Shown here in pieces: positions 23,061 through 37,135 of a stretch of DNA of 64,000 bases. Where the stretch lies: NCBI GenBank assembly GCA_021229015.1, contig CM037789.1, forward strand, positions 33,740,346 through 33,804,345. The letters are read 5' to 3'. This DNA is from Solen grandis. Its lineage: Eukaryota > Mollusca > Bivalvia > Adapedonta > Solenidae. The position numbers and the translations under genes were made by a program. The first letter of the stretch is position 1, and every line of letters begins with the position of its first letter. Below the pieces are notes generated by a model. The model made no database searches. It was given only the letters and a program-made list of their open reading frames with translations, and was not told where the DNA came from.

Positions 23061-24340
23061 TTCTAGGCAGTTTAATTTTCATGTTGCTCAGACACTGGCA
23101 ACATACTGAAATTAACTCTTGGATTTGGTTGGAAAATGAGGAATAATAATAGATATCGCCTCTATTTCTATATAAAATAGCACAAATAGAACACATTCTT
23201 TAGATGTCATTCGTTTAAACGAATGATAGGACTTTCTGCAACATCTGCTTTATATAGTATATATAGAAGATGACATAATAGATAATCTGTCCAAATTGCA
23301 ACTTTCTATCTCCTCTATTTCTATATAAAATAGCACAAATAGAACACATTCTGTGAATTTTAATAAAAGTCCGCCCATATCTTGCACATGTAGTTTACAT
23401 ACAACATTTATACTATGTCATATGACATGAAAGAAAAATGAAACAGTGTTCAAATGTAAGTTTCTAACTTTCATCACACATAGAATTTCATCACTCCAGC
23501 TCAGTTGTAACCTTGTTTAATTTTAGCCTCATTAGGAAGAAGTATTGAATATTTGTATAGTGCTATATCCTTTCGACACCTGTAACGTAGTTAATCGTAT
23601 TTAGCGATTTTGGCGTGTTTGGGCTTCCGTAGTTTTGCCATAAATTCCTGGAATTTCGAACTATGGTGATATTTTGAAAGGTAACATCCCAGCCTACAAA
23701 CTGATGAAATATGAATATCGTTAGCATAACAATGCAGTTTTTAGATGGTCTAAAATGTGGGGCTGCGTGTGAATTTTTCAAGGCTTGCAAACTGCTCGCT
23801 AGCTACATAGTGTTTCAAATACGGATTTTTGTCTTGTGCCGTTGTACATGTATTAACTTCAATGCTTATTTTGGAAACAGTCAACATTCGACAAAAAAAA
23901 AAAACCAACAAAATCAAGATATAGCCCATCAATTGCATTTTTTTTTTTTTTTTTTTTTTTAAGCTTTTCCCCATTTTCCATGTAACTTTCTTATATGAAG
24001 TCCAATTTCAATAAACTTGGTACCGTTAGAAAGCTCTTAAAACATGCTACATTTTATACGCATAATGTATAAACTTATCTTCAGTCGTTTCTGAGATATT
24101 GACTGTTAAACCTCAAGAAAACAGCATATTATCAGCAAAATTAGCTTCATTTCATTTAGTTTTTTTGCTTATAACTTTGTATTGCGTAAACCAATTTTAA
24201 TAAACTAAATATCTTTGGAAACGTCAATTATTCAGCTATAATTTTTATTCATACATATATTTACAAAAATCGATATTTATTGAGATATGGCTACATATAT
24301 GCAGTAGGGTTGAAATCAAAATTTCCTCACGTGCCTAATA
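23061..24340. other. Non-coding; direct repeat, stray element start, poly-T
   Basis: A 42-bp direct repeat ('cctctatttctatataaaat'...) lies at about 23159-23200 and 23312-23353. Between the copies is the CATTCG/CGAATG palindrome with AGGACTTTCTGC (about 23198-23240) that starts CRE-satellite elements elsewhere. A poly-T run lies at 23938-23960. No gene. Confidence 0.6.
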
Positions 24341-26251
24341 ACCCATAAACATTTCATCGTCCTAGGACTATTGCAGCATATTAAAATAAGCGTTTAGTTA
24401 GGAAGAAGAAAAGAATAATAATAATAAACAAATGACGTCACGTGACGTCATGTGACGTTTATTTTCACATAATTGTTAAGACACCCAGAGACCTACTAAC
24501 TGACAAAAGTTCAACTTTCTATCTCAAATAGGACAGTTTTTATAAGCATTTAAATATTGACGTCATTGGTTCGAATCTTGGATCCGCCATATATGCTTGG
24601 ACTTTTCGAATTTTGAAAAACGGACACCGGCATACACAATAAGAACGTAATATACACACTCTGTGAAAATTTGATGAAAATCGGCCCATTAATAATGGCT
24701 CTGGACCGTGTACAAACTTCTGTAGTCAATTTCAAATGTGACGTCATATGACGTCATAGGCTTCTGAAAATCATTGAAATCGAAATTTCAGCGTCTGAAT
24801 CATTTGTCATTAAATTTTCATTGCCCTTCGATAATTTCAACATATAGAAATACTCTTGTTAATATTAAAAAAACATTATCATATAATGACGTCACGTGAC
24901 GTCATATGACGTTTCTTTTCACAAAATGTTAAAGACTCTTAGAGACCTATATACTGACCAAATATCACTTTTCTATCTTAAATAGGACCGATTTTATAAG
25001 CATTTAAAAATTTACGACCTTGGTTCGAATCTTGAATTCGCTATAGAACCATGGACTTTTCGAATTTTGAAAAACGGACACCCTGATGCACAACTAGAAC
25101 TTAATATACACATTCTCTGAAAATTTGATGAAAATCGGCCCATTAATAATGGCTCTGGACCGTGTACAAACTTTCGTAGTCAATTTCAAATGTGACGTCA
25201 TATGACGTCATAGGCTTCTGAAAATCCTTGAAATCGAAATATCAGCATCTGAAGCATGCGGCATTAAATTTTCATTGCCCTCCGAAAATTTCAACATATA
25301 GAAATAATCTTGTTAGAATTAGAAATTCATTATCATATAATGACGTCACGTGACGTCATATGACATTTATTTTCACAAAATGTTTAAGACTCCCAGAGAC
25401 CTATATACTGACCCAATATCATTTTTCTATCTCAAATAGGACCGATTTTATAAGAATTTAAAAAATTTACGACCTTGGTTCGAATCTTGGAATCGCTATA
25501 GAACCTTGGACTTTTCGGTTTTTGAAAAACGGACACGGGGAAGCACAACTAGAACTTAATATTCACATTCTGTGAAAATTTGATGAAAATCGGTTCATAA
25601 CCAATGGCTCTGGACCGCGTACAAACTTTTGTTGCATATTTCAAGTGTGACGTCATATGACGTCATAGGCACATGAAAATCATAGAAATCAAACTTTTAG
25701 CGATTGATGCATGTGTCATTAAATTTTCATTGCCCTTCGACAATTTCAACATATAGAAATACTCTTGTTAATATTAGAAATACAATATCATATAATGACG
25801 TCACGTGACGTCATAAGACATTTATTTTCACAAAATGTTTAAAACTTCTAGAGACCTATATACTGACTAAATATCAACTTTCTATCTTAAATAGGACAGA
25901 TTTTATAAGCATTTAAAAAAATTACGACCTTGGTTCGAATCTTGGATTCGCTATAGAACCATGGACTTTTCGAATTTTAACAAACAGACACCGGGATGCA
26001 CAACTAGAACTTAACATACACAATCTGTGAAAATTTTATGAAAATCGGTTCACAAACAATGGCTGTAGACCGCGTACAAACTTTTGTAGCATATTTCAAA
26101 TGTGACGTCATATGACGTCATATGCATATGAAAATCATAGAAATCAAAATTTCATCGCATCAAGTATATGCCATTAAAATTTCATGGCCCTGGGACCATT
26201 GCAACATGCTTAAATTAACGCTCAGTTTGGAAGAAAAAAAGAATAAGAAGA

Positions 26252-26300
26252 ACTAGATGTCATTCGTCTAAACGAATGATAGGACTTTCTGCAACCTGCG
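26252..26300 (+). repeat. Element start: ACTAG plus palindrome (copy 1)
   Basis: ACTAGATG then CATTCGTCTAAACGAATG and ATAGGACTTTCTGC, placed directly after a tail of A-rich and AAG-like sequence. Same motif at 29152, 31861 and 33466. I read it as the 5' terminus of a composite satellite element. Confidence 0.75.
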
Positions 26301-29151
26301 TTAATGCAAAAAGCAGGAGATAAAAGTTTCATGTAATGACTCACCTCTGGAAGTATTTAATGTTCATGCTGAACAACTGACATTATATTCCGCGAAAAAT
26401 AAGCCTTTAGTTACGAAGAAAAAAAAAATAAGTAGTAGTAGTATGTTTATGACGTCATATGACGTCACCATTCAAAATATATTAAGAAATTATGCAGAAC
26501 TGCAAACTGTGTAAGTTTCAACTTTCTATCTCATTCCGAAATTCTTTAACCCTAAAATGAAATTTTTGGTCCTATGTTCGAATCTTACTTCAGCCACAAT
26601 ACTTCCGTTTTTCGGAATTATGGTTAGCTGACAAAATATTCACACCTTAGTTTCAAGATGTACCATCTGTAAAAATTTGAAGAAAATCTGATCATAAATG
26701 GCAGCAGCAGAGCGCGAACACCATTTTTCACTGTTTTTAGCTGTGACGTCATGTGACGTCATATGGTGCTGACAATAATTGAAATCAAAATTTCCTCACG
26801 TGCCTAATAACCCATAAAAATTTCATCGTCCTAGGATTATTGCAACATATTAAAATAAACGTTTAGTTAGGAAGAAGAAAAGAATAACAATAATAATAAA
26901 ATGACGTCAAGTGACGTCATATGACGTTTATTTTCACATAATTGTTAAGACACCCAGAGACCTACTAACTGATAAAATTTCAACGTTCTATCTCAAATAG
27001 GACAGTTTTTATAAGCATTTAAAAATTGACGACCTTGGTTCGAATCTTGGATCCGCCATAGATGCTTGGACTTTTCGATTTTTGAAAAACGGACACCGGT
27101 ATACACAATAAGAACGTAATATACACATTCTGTGAAAATTTGATGAAAATCGGCATATTAATAATGGCTCTGGACAGTGTACAAACTTTCTTAGTCAATT
27201 TCAAATGTGACGTCATATGACGTCAAAGGCTTCTGGAAATCATTGAAACATACTAAAGATCAACGTCTATTTTTTCATTGCCCTTCGACAATTTCAACAT
27301 ATAGAAATATTCTTGTTAATATTAGAAATACATTATCATATAATGACGTCACGTGACGTCATATGACATTTATTTTCACAAAATGTTTAAAACTTCTAGA
27401 GACCTATATACTGACTAAATATCAACTTTCTATCTTAAATAGGACAGATTTTAAAAGCATTTAAAAATTTACGACCTTAGTTCGAATCTTGGATTCGCTA
27501 TAGAACCATGGACTTTTCGAATTTTGAAAAACGGACACCGGTATACACAATAAGAACGTAATATACACATTCTGTGAAAATTTGATGAAAATCGGCATAT
27601 TAATAATGGCTCTGGACAGTGTACAAACTTTCTTAGTCAATTTCAAATGTGACGTCATATGACGTCAAAGGCTTCTGGAAATCATTGAAATCGAAATTTC
27701 AGCTTTTGAAGCATGCGTCATTAAATTTTCATTGCCCTCGACAATTTCAACATATAGAAATATTCTTGTTAATATTAGAAATACATTATCATATAATGAC
27801 GTCACGTGACGTCATATGACATTTATTTTCACAAAATGTTTAAAACTTCTAGAGACCTATATACTGACTAAATATCAACTTTCTATCTTAAATAGGACAG
27901 ATTTTAAAAGCATTTAAAAATTTACGACCTTAGTTCGAATCTTGGATTCGCTATAGAACCATGGACTTTTCGAATTTTGAAAAACGGACACCGGTATACA
28001 CAAAAAGAACGTAATATACACATTCTGTGAAAATTTGATAAAAATCGGCCCATTAATAATAGCTCTGGACCGTGTACAAACTTTCTTAGTCAATTTCAAA
28101 TGTGACGTCATATGACGTCATAGGCTTCTGAAAATCATTGAAATCGAATTATCAGCATCGTAAGCATACAGCATTAAATTTGCATTGCCCTTCAAAAATT
28201 TCAACATATAGAAATAATCTTGTTAGAATTAGAAATTCATTATCATATAATGACGTCACGTGACGTCATATGACATTTATTTTCACAAAATGTTTAAGAC
28301 TCCAAGAGACCTATATACTGAGCTAATATCATCTTTCTATCACAAATAAGACCGATTTTATAAGAATTTGAAAATTTACGACCTTACTTCGAATCTTGGA
28401 ATCGCTATAGAACCTTGGACTTTTGGAATTTTGAAAAACGGACACCGGGATGCACAACTAGAACTTAATATACACATTCTGTGAAAATTTGATGAAAATC
28501 GGTTCATTAATAATGGCTCTGGACCGCGTACAAACTTTTGTAGCTTATTTCACGTGTGACGTCATTTGACGTCATAGCTATATGAAAATCATAGAAATCA
28601 AAATAACATCTCTTGGAGAATAAGACGTCAAAATTTCATTGTCCTTGGACCATATTAACATATATAATTATGTGTTTAAAAATTAGAAATTTGATGACGT
28701 CATATGACGTCACAAAGTGTCTATTTTCACAAAATATTTAAATCTTTCGGAGATCTATATACTGACAAAATATCAACCTTCTGTCTCATTTAGGGACGAT
28801 TTTATGAGCATTTATCAATTTGACGTCCTTGGTTTGAATCTTGCATTCGCCATAGAACCTTGTGCTTTTCGAATTTTGAAAAACGGACACCGAGATGCAC
28901 AACTAGAACGTAATATACACATTCTGTGGAAATTTGATAAAAATCGGTTTATTAATTATCGCTCTGGACCGCGTACAAACTTTTGTAGCAATTTGCCAAG
29001 TGTGACGTCATAATGACGTCATAGGCATTTGAAAATTATAGAATTTTTTAATTACGCATATGAATAATATGCCATCGAAATTTCATTCTCCTTGGACGAT
29101 TGCAACATATGAAAATCCTTGAGGAAGAAAAGAATAATAATAATAATAATA

Positions 29152-29200
29152 ACTAGATTTCATTCGTTGATACGAATGATAGGACTTTCTGCTACATTTG
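29152..29200 (+). repeat. Element start: ACTAG plus palindrome (copy 2)
   Basis: Follows (AAT)n at 29135-29151. The palindrome here is diverged (CATTCGTTGATACGAATG), with the arms kept and the loop changed. Confidence 0.75.
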
Positions 29201-31860
29201 TCAAATACTTAAAAGCAAAAAACAGTGAGAGGATATGAAATTGCATCCTTTAACTTGCTTTTGTATGGCCATAACTTAAATGAACTTTGCAAAATAAACC
29301 GTTTAACTTGGAGGAAATGGCAAAAGTAACTGAAAATCATTTTTTTATATCGATTTATTTAACTTGGACTATTTTTATAATCTATGTTACAAATCAAATT
29401 TATTTAAAACGCTTACAATTCGAATTCCATCCTGTAATGATGGCTGTAGACCGCGTACAAGAGTGTGTAGATAACGTCAAGTTTGATGTCACATGACATC
29501 ATAGGCATAAGAAAATCAATGAAATGAAATATTAAGTATCTTAAATATATCAAGTAATTTTTTCATGCTCCTTGCAACTTTGCAACATATAGAAATTAAC
29601 GCGTAGATATATTAACATTCTTTTTGACATTATGACGTCAAATAACGTTAATCTTCACAGAATATAAATAAGTCTTAAAGACTAATATTCAGTCCAAATA
29701 TCAACTTTCTAAATCATCTCGAAGCGATTTTATATGTTTTTGAAATTTGACGTCAATGTTTCGAAACTAGGATTCGCCATACAACCATTGCCTTTTCGTC
29801 TTTTCGAATTTGTAAAACAGGACCCGGGATACACAACTAGAGCGTTACATATACATTCTTTGAAATTTGCTGAAAATCGGTCCAAAAATAATGGCTGTAC
29901 ACCGCGTAAAACCTTTTCGTCCTGACGTCAAATCTGATGTGATATAACGTCAAATTAATATGAATTACATTGCATTTTAAAGCATTTCTAAAGTATATAC
30001 CATAAGATTCATGGTCCTGGGAAGTTAACAACATATTAAATTTACGCGTATATATCAGAAATAATTTTTGACCTTATGACGTCATATGACGTCAAATGAC
30101 GTTCATCTTCAGAGAATGTAAAGCACTCTTGGAGACTTATTTACTTTCCAAATATTAGATTTCTAACTCATCTGGAAACGATTTTATACGTATTTAAAAT
30201 TTGACGCCAATGGTTCGAATATTGGATCCGCCATAAAACCTTTGCATTTTTGAATTTGGAAGAACGGACACCGGGATGCTCAACTATAACCTAATATACA
30301 CTTTCTGTGAAATTTTTATGAAAATCGGTTCATAAACAATGGCTGTAGACCGCGTACAAAGTTTTGTAGCATCTGGCAAGTGTAACGTCATATGACGTCA
30401 TAGGCATATGAAAACTGTAGAATTAAAAATATCAACATTTGAAGCAAAATGTCATATAATTTCCATTTCCATGGACCATTTTAACATATAGAAATTTTCT
30501 TGTAAATATTAGAAATAGATTTTCATGTATTGACGTCATCTGACGTCACATGACGTTCATTTTCACAAAATCGTTCAGTCATCCATAATCCTACACAATG
30601 TTCAAATATCAATATTCTATCTCATATGGGACCGATTTTATAAGCATTTGAAAATTAACGACCTCGGTTCGAATCTTGGATTCTCCATAGAACCATGGTC
30701 TTTTAGAATTTTGAAAAACGGAAAGCGGGATGCACAACTAGATCTTAATATACACATTCTGTGAAAATTTGATGAACATCGGTTTATAAGTAATGGCTGT
30801 AGACCGCGTACAAATTTTAATTTATGTTGAAACATATGTCATTAAATTTTTATTGCTCTTCGACCATTTCAACATATAGAAATAATCTTGTTAATGTTAG
30901 TAATATATTTTCATATAATGACGTCACGTGACGTCATATGATGCAAATTTTCAAAATATTTTTCAGACTCCGAGAGACCTACATACTGACCAAATATCAA
31001 CTTTCTATCTCAAAAAGGACTGATTTTATAAGCATTTGAAAATTTACGACCTTGGTTCGAATCTTGGTTTCGCTATAGAACCTTGGCAATTTCGAATTTT
31101 GAGAAAAGGACACCGGGATGCACAACTAGAACTTAATATACACATTCTGTGAAAATTTTGATGAAAATCGGTTCATAAATAATGGCTCTGGACCGCGTAC
31201 AAACTTTTGTAGCTTATTTCACGTGTGACGTCATATGACGTCATAGAGATATGAAAATCATAGAAATCAAAATTACAGCGTTTGAAGCATGTGTCATTAA
31301 ATTTTCATTGCCCTTCGACAATTTCAACATATAGAAATATTCTTGTTAATATTAGAAATACATTATCATATAATGACGTCACGTGACGTCATATGACATT
31401 TATTTTCACAAAATGTTTAAAACTTCTAGAGACCTATATACTGATAAAATATTAATTTTCTATCTTAAATAGGACAGAATTTATAAGCATTTAAAAATTT
31501 ACGACCTTGGTTCGATCTTGGATTCGCTATAGAACCATGGACTTTTCGAATTTTGAAAAACGGACACCGGCATGCACACTAGAAATACACATTCTGTGAA
31601 AATTTGATGAAAATCGGTTCACAAACAATGGCTGTAGACTTCTGTGAAAATTTTGAAAATCGGTTCACAAACAATGGCTGTAGACTGCGTACAAGCTTTT
31701 GTAGCATATTTCAAATGTGACGTCATATGACGTCATAGGCATATGAAAATCATAGAAATCAAAATTTCCTCACGTGACTAATAAGTCATAAAAATTTCAT
31801 CGTCCTAGGAGTATTGCAACATAGAAAAATAAGCGTTTAGTTAGGAAGAAAAAAAGAATA

Positions 31861-31910
31861 ACTAGATGCCATTCGTCTAAACGAATGATAGGACTTTCTG
31901 CAACCTGTGT
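31861..31910 (+). repeat. Element start: ACTAG plus palindrome (copy 3)
   Basis: Follows the 'gttaggaagaaaaaaagaat' tail, then CATTCGTCTAAACGAATG and AGGACTTTCTGC. It is followed by a ~130-bp unique leader shared with copies 1 and 4. Confidence 0.75.
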
Positions 31911-33465
31911 TAATGCAAAAAGCAGGAGATAGAAGTTTCATGTAATGACTCACCTCTGGTAGTATTTCATGTTCATGCTGAACAATTGACATTATATTCC
32001 GCGAAAAATAAGCGTTTAGTTACGAAGAAAATCGAAATTTCAGCATCTGAAATCTGTGTCATTAAATTTTCATACCCCTTCAAACATTTCAACATAAAGA
32101 AATAATCCAGTAAATATTAGAAATACATTATCATATAATGACGTCATGTGACGTCATATGACGTTAATTTTTATAAAATCGTTAAGACTCCCAGAGACCT
32201 ATATACTGACCAAATATCAACTTTCTTTTTCAAAAAGGACCGCTTTTATAAGCATTTGAAAATTTACGACCTTGGTTCGACTCTTGGAATCGCTATAGAA
32301 CCTTGGACTTTTCGAATTTTGAAAAACGGACAGCGGGATGCACAACTAGAAATTAATATACACATTCTGTGAAATTTTGATGAAAATCGGTTCATCAATA
32401 ATGGCTGTAGACTTCGTAACAAACTTTTGTAGCATATGTCAATTGTGACGTCATATGCGTCATAGACATATGAAATTCATAGAAATCAAAATTTCCTCAC
32501 GTGACTAATAAGCCATAAAAAATTTCATCGTCCTAGGATTATTGCAACATAGAAAAATAATCGTTTAGTTAGGAAGAAAGAAAGAATAATAATAATAAAT
32601 ATATTTAAAATGACATCACGTGACGTCATATGACGTTTATTTTCTCATAATTGTTAAGACACCCAGAGACCTACTATCTGACAAAATTTCAACTTTCTAT
32701 CTCAAAATATGAGCATTTAAAAATTGACGTCCTTGGTTCGAATCTTGGATCCGCCATAGATGCTTGGACTTTTCGAATTTTGAAAAACGGACACCGGTAT
32801 ACACAATAAGAAATTCAATAACAATAACATTCAAACTTTTGTAGCATATTTCAAATGTGACGTCATATGACGTCATAGGCATATGAAAATCATAGAAATC
32901 AAAATTACAGCGTTTGAAGCATGTGTCATTAAATATTCATTGACCTTCGACAATTTCAACATATAGAAATATTCTTGTTAATATTAGAAATACAGTAAAA
33001 ATAAATGACGTCACTTGGCGTCATATGACATTTATTTTCACAAAATGTTTAAAACTTCTAGAGACCTATATGCTGACTAAATATCAACTTTCTATCTTAA
33101 ATAGGACAGATTTATAAGCATTTAAAAAATTTACGACTTTGTTTCGAATCTTGGATTCGCTATAGAACCATGGACTTTTCGATTTTGAAAAACGGACACC
33201 GAGATGCACAACTAGAACTTAATATACACAATCTGTGAAAATTTGATGAGAATCGGTTCACAAACAATGGCTGTAGACCGCGTACAAACTTTTGTAGCAT
33301 ATTTTAAATGTGACGTCATATGACGTCATAGGCATATGAAAATCATAGAAATCAAAATTTCCTCACGTGACTAATAAGCCATAAAAAATTCATCGTCCTA
33401 GGGTTATTGCAACATAGAAAAAATAAGCGTTTAGTTAGGAAGAAAAGAATAATAATAATAATAAC

Positions 33466-33515
33466 TAGATGTCATTCGTCAAAACGAATGATAGGACTTT
33501 CTGCAACCTGTGTTT
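33466..33515 (+). repeat. Element start: ACTAG plus palindrome (copy 4)
   Basis: Follows (AAT)n at 33448-33464; palindrome CATTCGTCAAAACGAATG and AGGACTTTCTGC. The first units after it are of the second subfamily. Confidence 0.75.
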
Positions 33516-36500
33516 ATGCAAAAAGCAGGAGAAAAAGTTTCATGGAATGACTCACCTCTGATAGTATTTCATGTTCATGCTGAACAATTGACATTGTATT
33601 CCGCGAAAAATAAGCGTTTAGTTACGAAGAAAAAAATAAGTAGCAGTAGTAGTAGTATGCTTATGACGTCATATGACGTCACGACTCAAAATATATGTAG
33701 AAATTATGCAGAACTGCAAACTGTGTAAGTTTCAACTTTCTATCTCATCCCGAAGTTCTTTAACCCTAAAATGAAATTTTTGGTCCTATGTTCGAATCTT
33801 ATTTCAGCCACAATACTTCGGTTTTTCGGAATTAAGGTTAGCTGACAAAATATTCACACCTTAGTTTCAAGATGTACCATCTGTAAAAATTTGAAGAAAA
33901 TCTGATCATAAATGGCGGCTGTAGAGCGCAAACACCATTTTTCACTATTTTTAGCTCTGACGTCACGTGACGTCATAGGGTGCTGAAAATGCTGTTGCTC
34001 AAAAACGCATACGTACTGCAATAACTCTGAAATTTTCATTATTCTGAACAACTGGCATCATGTCGAAATCATTGCCCCAAATTAAAAATAAGTGGTATGC
34101 TTATGACGTCCTCTGACGTCACGATTCAAAATATTTGTAGAATGCTGCAGAACTGCAAACTGTGTAAGTTTCAACCTTCTATCTCATCCTGAAGCTCTTT
34201 AATCCTAAAATGAAATTTTGGTCCTATGTTCGATATTACTTCAGCCACAGAACTTCGGTTTTTCGGAATTTCGGTAAGCTGGCAGGATATGTACACCTTA
34301 GTTTCAAGGTGTACCATCTGTGAAAATTAGAAGAAAATCCGACCATAAATTGCCGCTGTAGAGCGCGAACACCATTTTTCAATATTTTTAGCTCTGACGT
34401 CACATGACGTCATTAGGGTGCTGAAGATGCTTTTGTTCAAAAGCGCATACATTACTGTCATAACTCTAAAATTTTCTTTATTTTGAACAACTGGCATCAT
34501 GTTGAAATCATTGCCCTAAAATGAAAATTAAGAAGTACGCTTATGACGTCACATGACGACATTTGACGTCACGACTCAAAATATATTGAGAAATTCTGCA
34601 GAACTGCAAACTGTGTAAGTTTCAACTTTCTATCTCATCCTGAAGCTCTTTAATGCTAATATGAAATTTTCGGTCCTATGTTCGAATCTTATTTCAGCCA
34701 CAGAACTTCGGTCTTTCGGAAATTCGGTCAGTTGACAGGATATGCACACCTTAGTTTCAAGATGGACCATCTGTGAAAATTTGAAGAAAATCCGACCATA
34801 AATGGCGGCTGTAGAGCGTGAACACCATTTTTCACTATTTTTAGCTCTGACGTCATATGACGACATAGGGTGCTGAAGATGCTTTTGTTCAAAAGCGCAT
34901 ACTTTACTGTCATAACTCTGAAATTTTCATTATTCTGAACAACTGGCATCATGTCAAAATCATTGCCCTAAAATAAAAATTAAGAAGTATGCTTATGACG
35001 TCACATGACGTCATATGACGTCAGGAATCAAAATATTTGTAGCAATTCTGCAGAACTGCAAACTGTGTAAGTTTCAACTTTCTATCTTATCCTGAAGCTC
35101 TTTAATCCTAAAATGAAATTTTCGGTCCTATATTCGAATCTTATTTCAGCCACAGAACTTCGGTCTTTCGGAATTTCGGTAAGCTGACAGGATATGCACA
35201 CCTTATTTTCAAGATGTACCGCTGTAGAGCGCAAACACCATTTTTCACTATTTTTAGCTGTGACGTCATATGACGTCATAGGCTGCTGACAATCATTGAA
35301 ATAAAAATTTCCTCACGTGACTAATAACCCATAAAAATTTCATGGTCCTAGGACTATTGCAACATATTAAAATAAGCGTTTAGTTAGGAAGAAGAAAAGA
35401 ATAATAATAATAAAAAATGACGTCACGTGACGTCATATGACGTTTATTTTCACATAATTGTTAGACCTCCAAAGACCTACTAACTGACAAAATTCCAACT
35501 TTCTATCTCAAATAGGACAGTTTTTATAAGCATTTAAAAATTGACGTCCTTGGTTCGAATCTTTGATCCGCCATAGAGCTTGGACTTTTCGAATTTTGAA
35601 AAATGGACACCGGTATACACAATAAGAACGAAATATACACATTCTGTGAAAATTTGATAAAAATCAGCCCATTAATAATGGCTCTGGACCGTGTACAAAC
35701 TTTCGTAGTCAATTTCAAATGTGACGTCATATGACGTCATAGGCATAATGAAAATCATTGAAATCAAAATTACTGCGTCTGAATCATTTGTCATTAATTT
35801 TCATTGCCCTTTGACAATTTCAACATATAGAAATACTCTTATTAATATTACAAATACATTATCATATAATGACGTCACGTGACGTCATGTGACGTTTAAT
35901 TTCACAAAATGTTTAAGACTCCCAGAGACCTATATATGACCAAATATCACTTTTTATCTCAAATAAATCCGATTTTATAAGCATTTAAAAATTTACGACC
36001 TTGGTTCGAATCTTGAATTCGCTATAGAACCATGGACTTTTCGAATTTTGAAATCGGACACCGAGATGCACAACTAGAGCTTAATATACACATTCTGTGA
36101 AAATTTGATGAAAATCGGTTCATAAACAATGGCTGTAGACCGCGTACAAACTTTTGTTGCATATTTCAAGTGTGACGTCATATGACGTCATAGGCTTCTG
36201 AAAATCATAGAAATCAAAATTTCAGCGTTTGAAGCATGCGGCATTAAATTTTCATTGCCCTTCGACAATTTCAAAAATATAGAAATATTCTTGTTAATAT
36301 AGAATTACATTATCATATAATGACGTCACGTGACGTCATATGACATTTATTTTCACAAAATGTTTTAAAACTTCTAGAGACCTACAAACTGACGAAATAT
36401 CAACTTTCTATCTTAAATAGGACAGATTTTATAAGCATTTAAAAATTTACGACCTTGGTTCGAATCTTGGATTCGCTATAGAACCATGGACTTTTCGAAT

Positions 36501-36765
36501 TTTGAAAAACGGACACCGGGATGCACAACTAGAGCCTAACATACACATTCTGTGAAATTTTTTAAGGAAAATCGGTCCAGAAATAATGGCTGTAGACCGC
36601 GTACAAACTTTTTCACCTGACGTCAAATCTGACGTTATATGACGTCATAGAATATAAAATTCATTGCATCCGAAAGCTCATGGTTTGAAATATATGCCAT
36701 AAAATTTTCATTGTTCTGAGTCAATGGCAACACCTCGAAATTAACACAAATATAAGAGGAAGAAA

Positions 36766-36962
36766 AAAAGAATAATAAGAAGAAGAAGAAGAATAATAAA
36801 AAAACAGTACAAACCCAATATGACTTTCTGCCTGTAGGCAGAAAGTCCTAATAAAAAAACATAACAAACCCAATAGGACTTTCTGCTTTAGGCAGAAAGT
36901 CCTAATAAGAAGAAACATAACAAACCCTATACGTTTTCCGCAGGTTTGCGGAAAGCCGTAAT
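36766..36962. repeat. Stem-loop cassettes closing the CRE array
   Basis: Stem-loops with arms GACTTTCTGC/GCAGAAAGTC lie at 36821-36848 and 36875-36902. A third with different arms (TTTCCGC...GCGGAAA) lies at about 36933-36952. They are preceded by AAG/AAT simple sequence. The first is nearly identical, linker included, to the one at 816-853. Confidence 0.85.
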
Positions 36963-37090
36963 TACATCTTAATACTTTAACCAAGCCCATGCATATAAAT
37001 TACCAACATACAAAATAACCATGATTATTTCAGAGTTGAAGTATAAATTTTATGAGTGGAATTTTGTCACCTATGTGAAAAGGAAGATAT

Positions 37091-37095
37091 GGAGA

Positions 37096-37132
<37 letters not shown>
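37091..37132. repeat. (GA)n microsatellite
   Basis: About 20 GA dinucleotides, impure at the left. Confidence 0.97.

Positions 37133-37135
<3 letters not shown>

Larger units (their letters stand above)
24341..36765 (+). repeat. 12-kb array of ~450-bp units with palindromic CRE pairs
   Basis: More than 20 head-to-tail units of about 450 bp (for example starts at 24983, 25435, 25890 and 27438, 27890). Full units usually carry two clusters of TGACGTCA octamers. One is TGACGTCATATGACGTCA (for example 25193-25210); the other is TGACGTCACGTGACGTCA (for example 24433-24450). Both are perfect 18-bp palindromes differing only in the central two bases (CATATG or CACGTG E-box core). Between them are conserved blocks such as 'gaaaatttgatgaaaatcgg' and 'gtagaccgcgtacaaac'. 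At least two subfamilies are mixed; units at about 26520-26780 and 33680-35290 use a different left half. The array is cut by element starts and AAT tails. No coding capacity: the repeated 65-residue - strand frames are shadows of the unit. Confidence 0.95.

Noticed and set aside
27019..28111. Repeated ~65-residue frames on the - strand of the CRE units (similar ones at 24550 and 35524)
   Set aside because: They are the same repeat read on the opposite strand; differences track unit divergence and related units carry stops or lack the frame.
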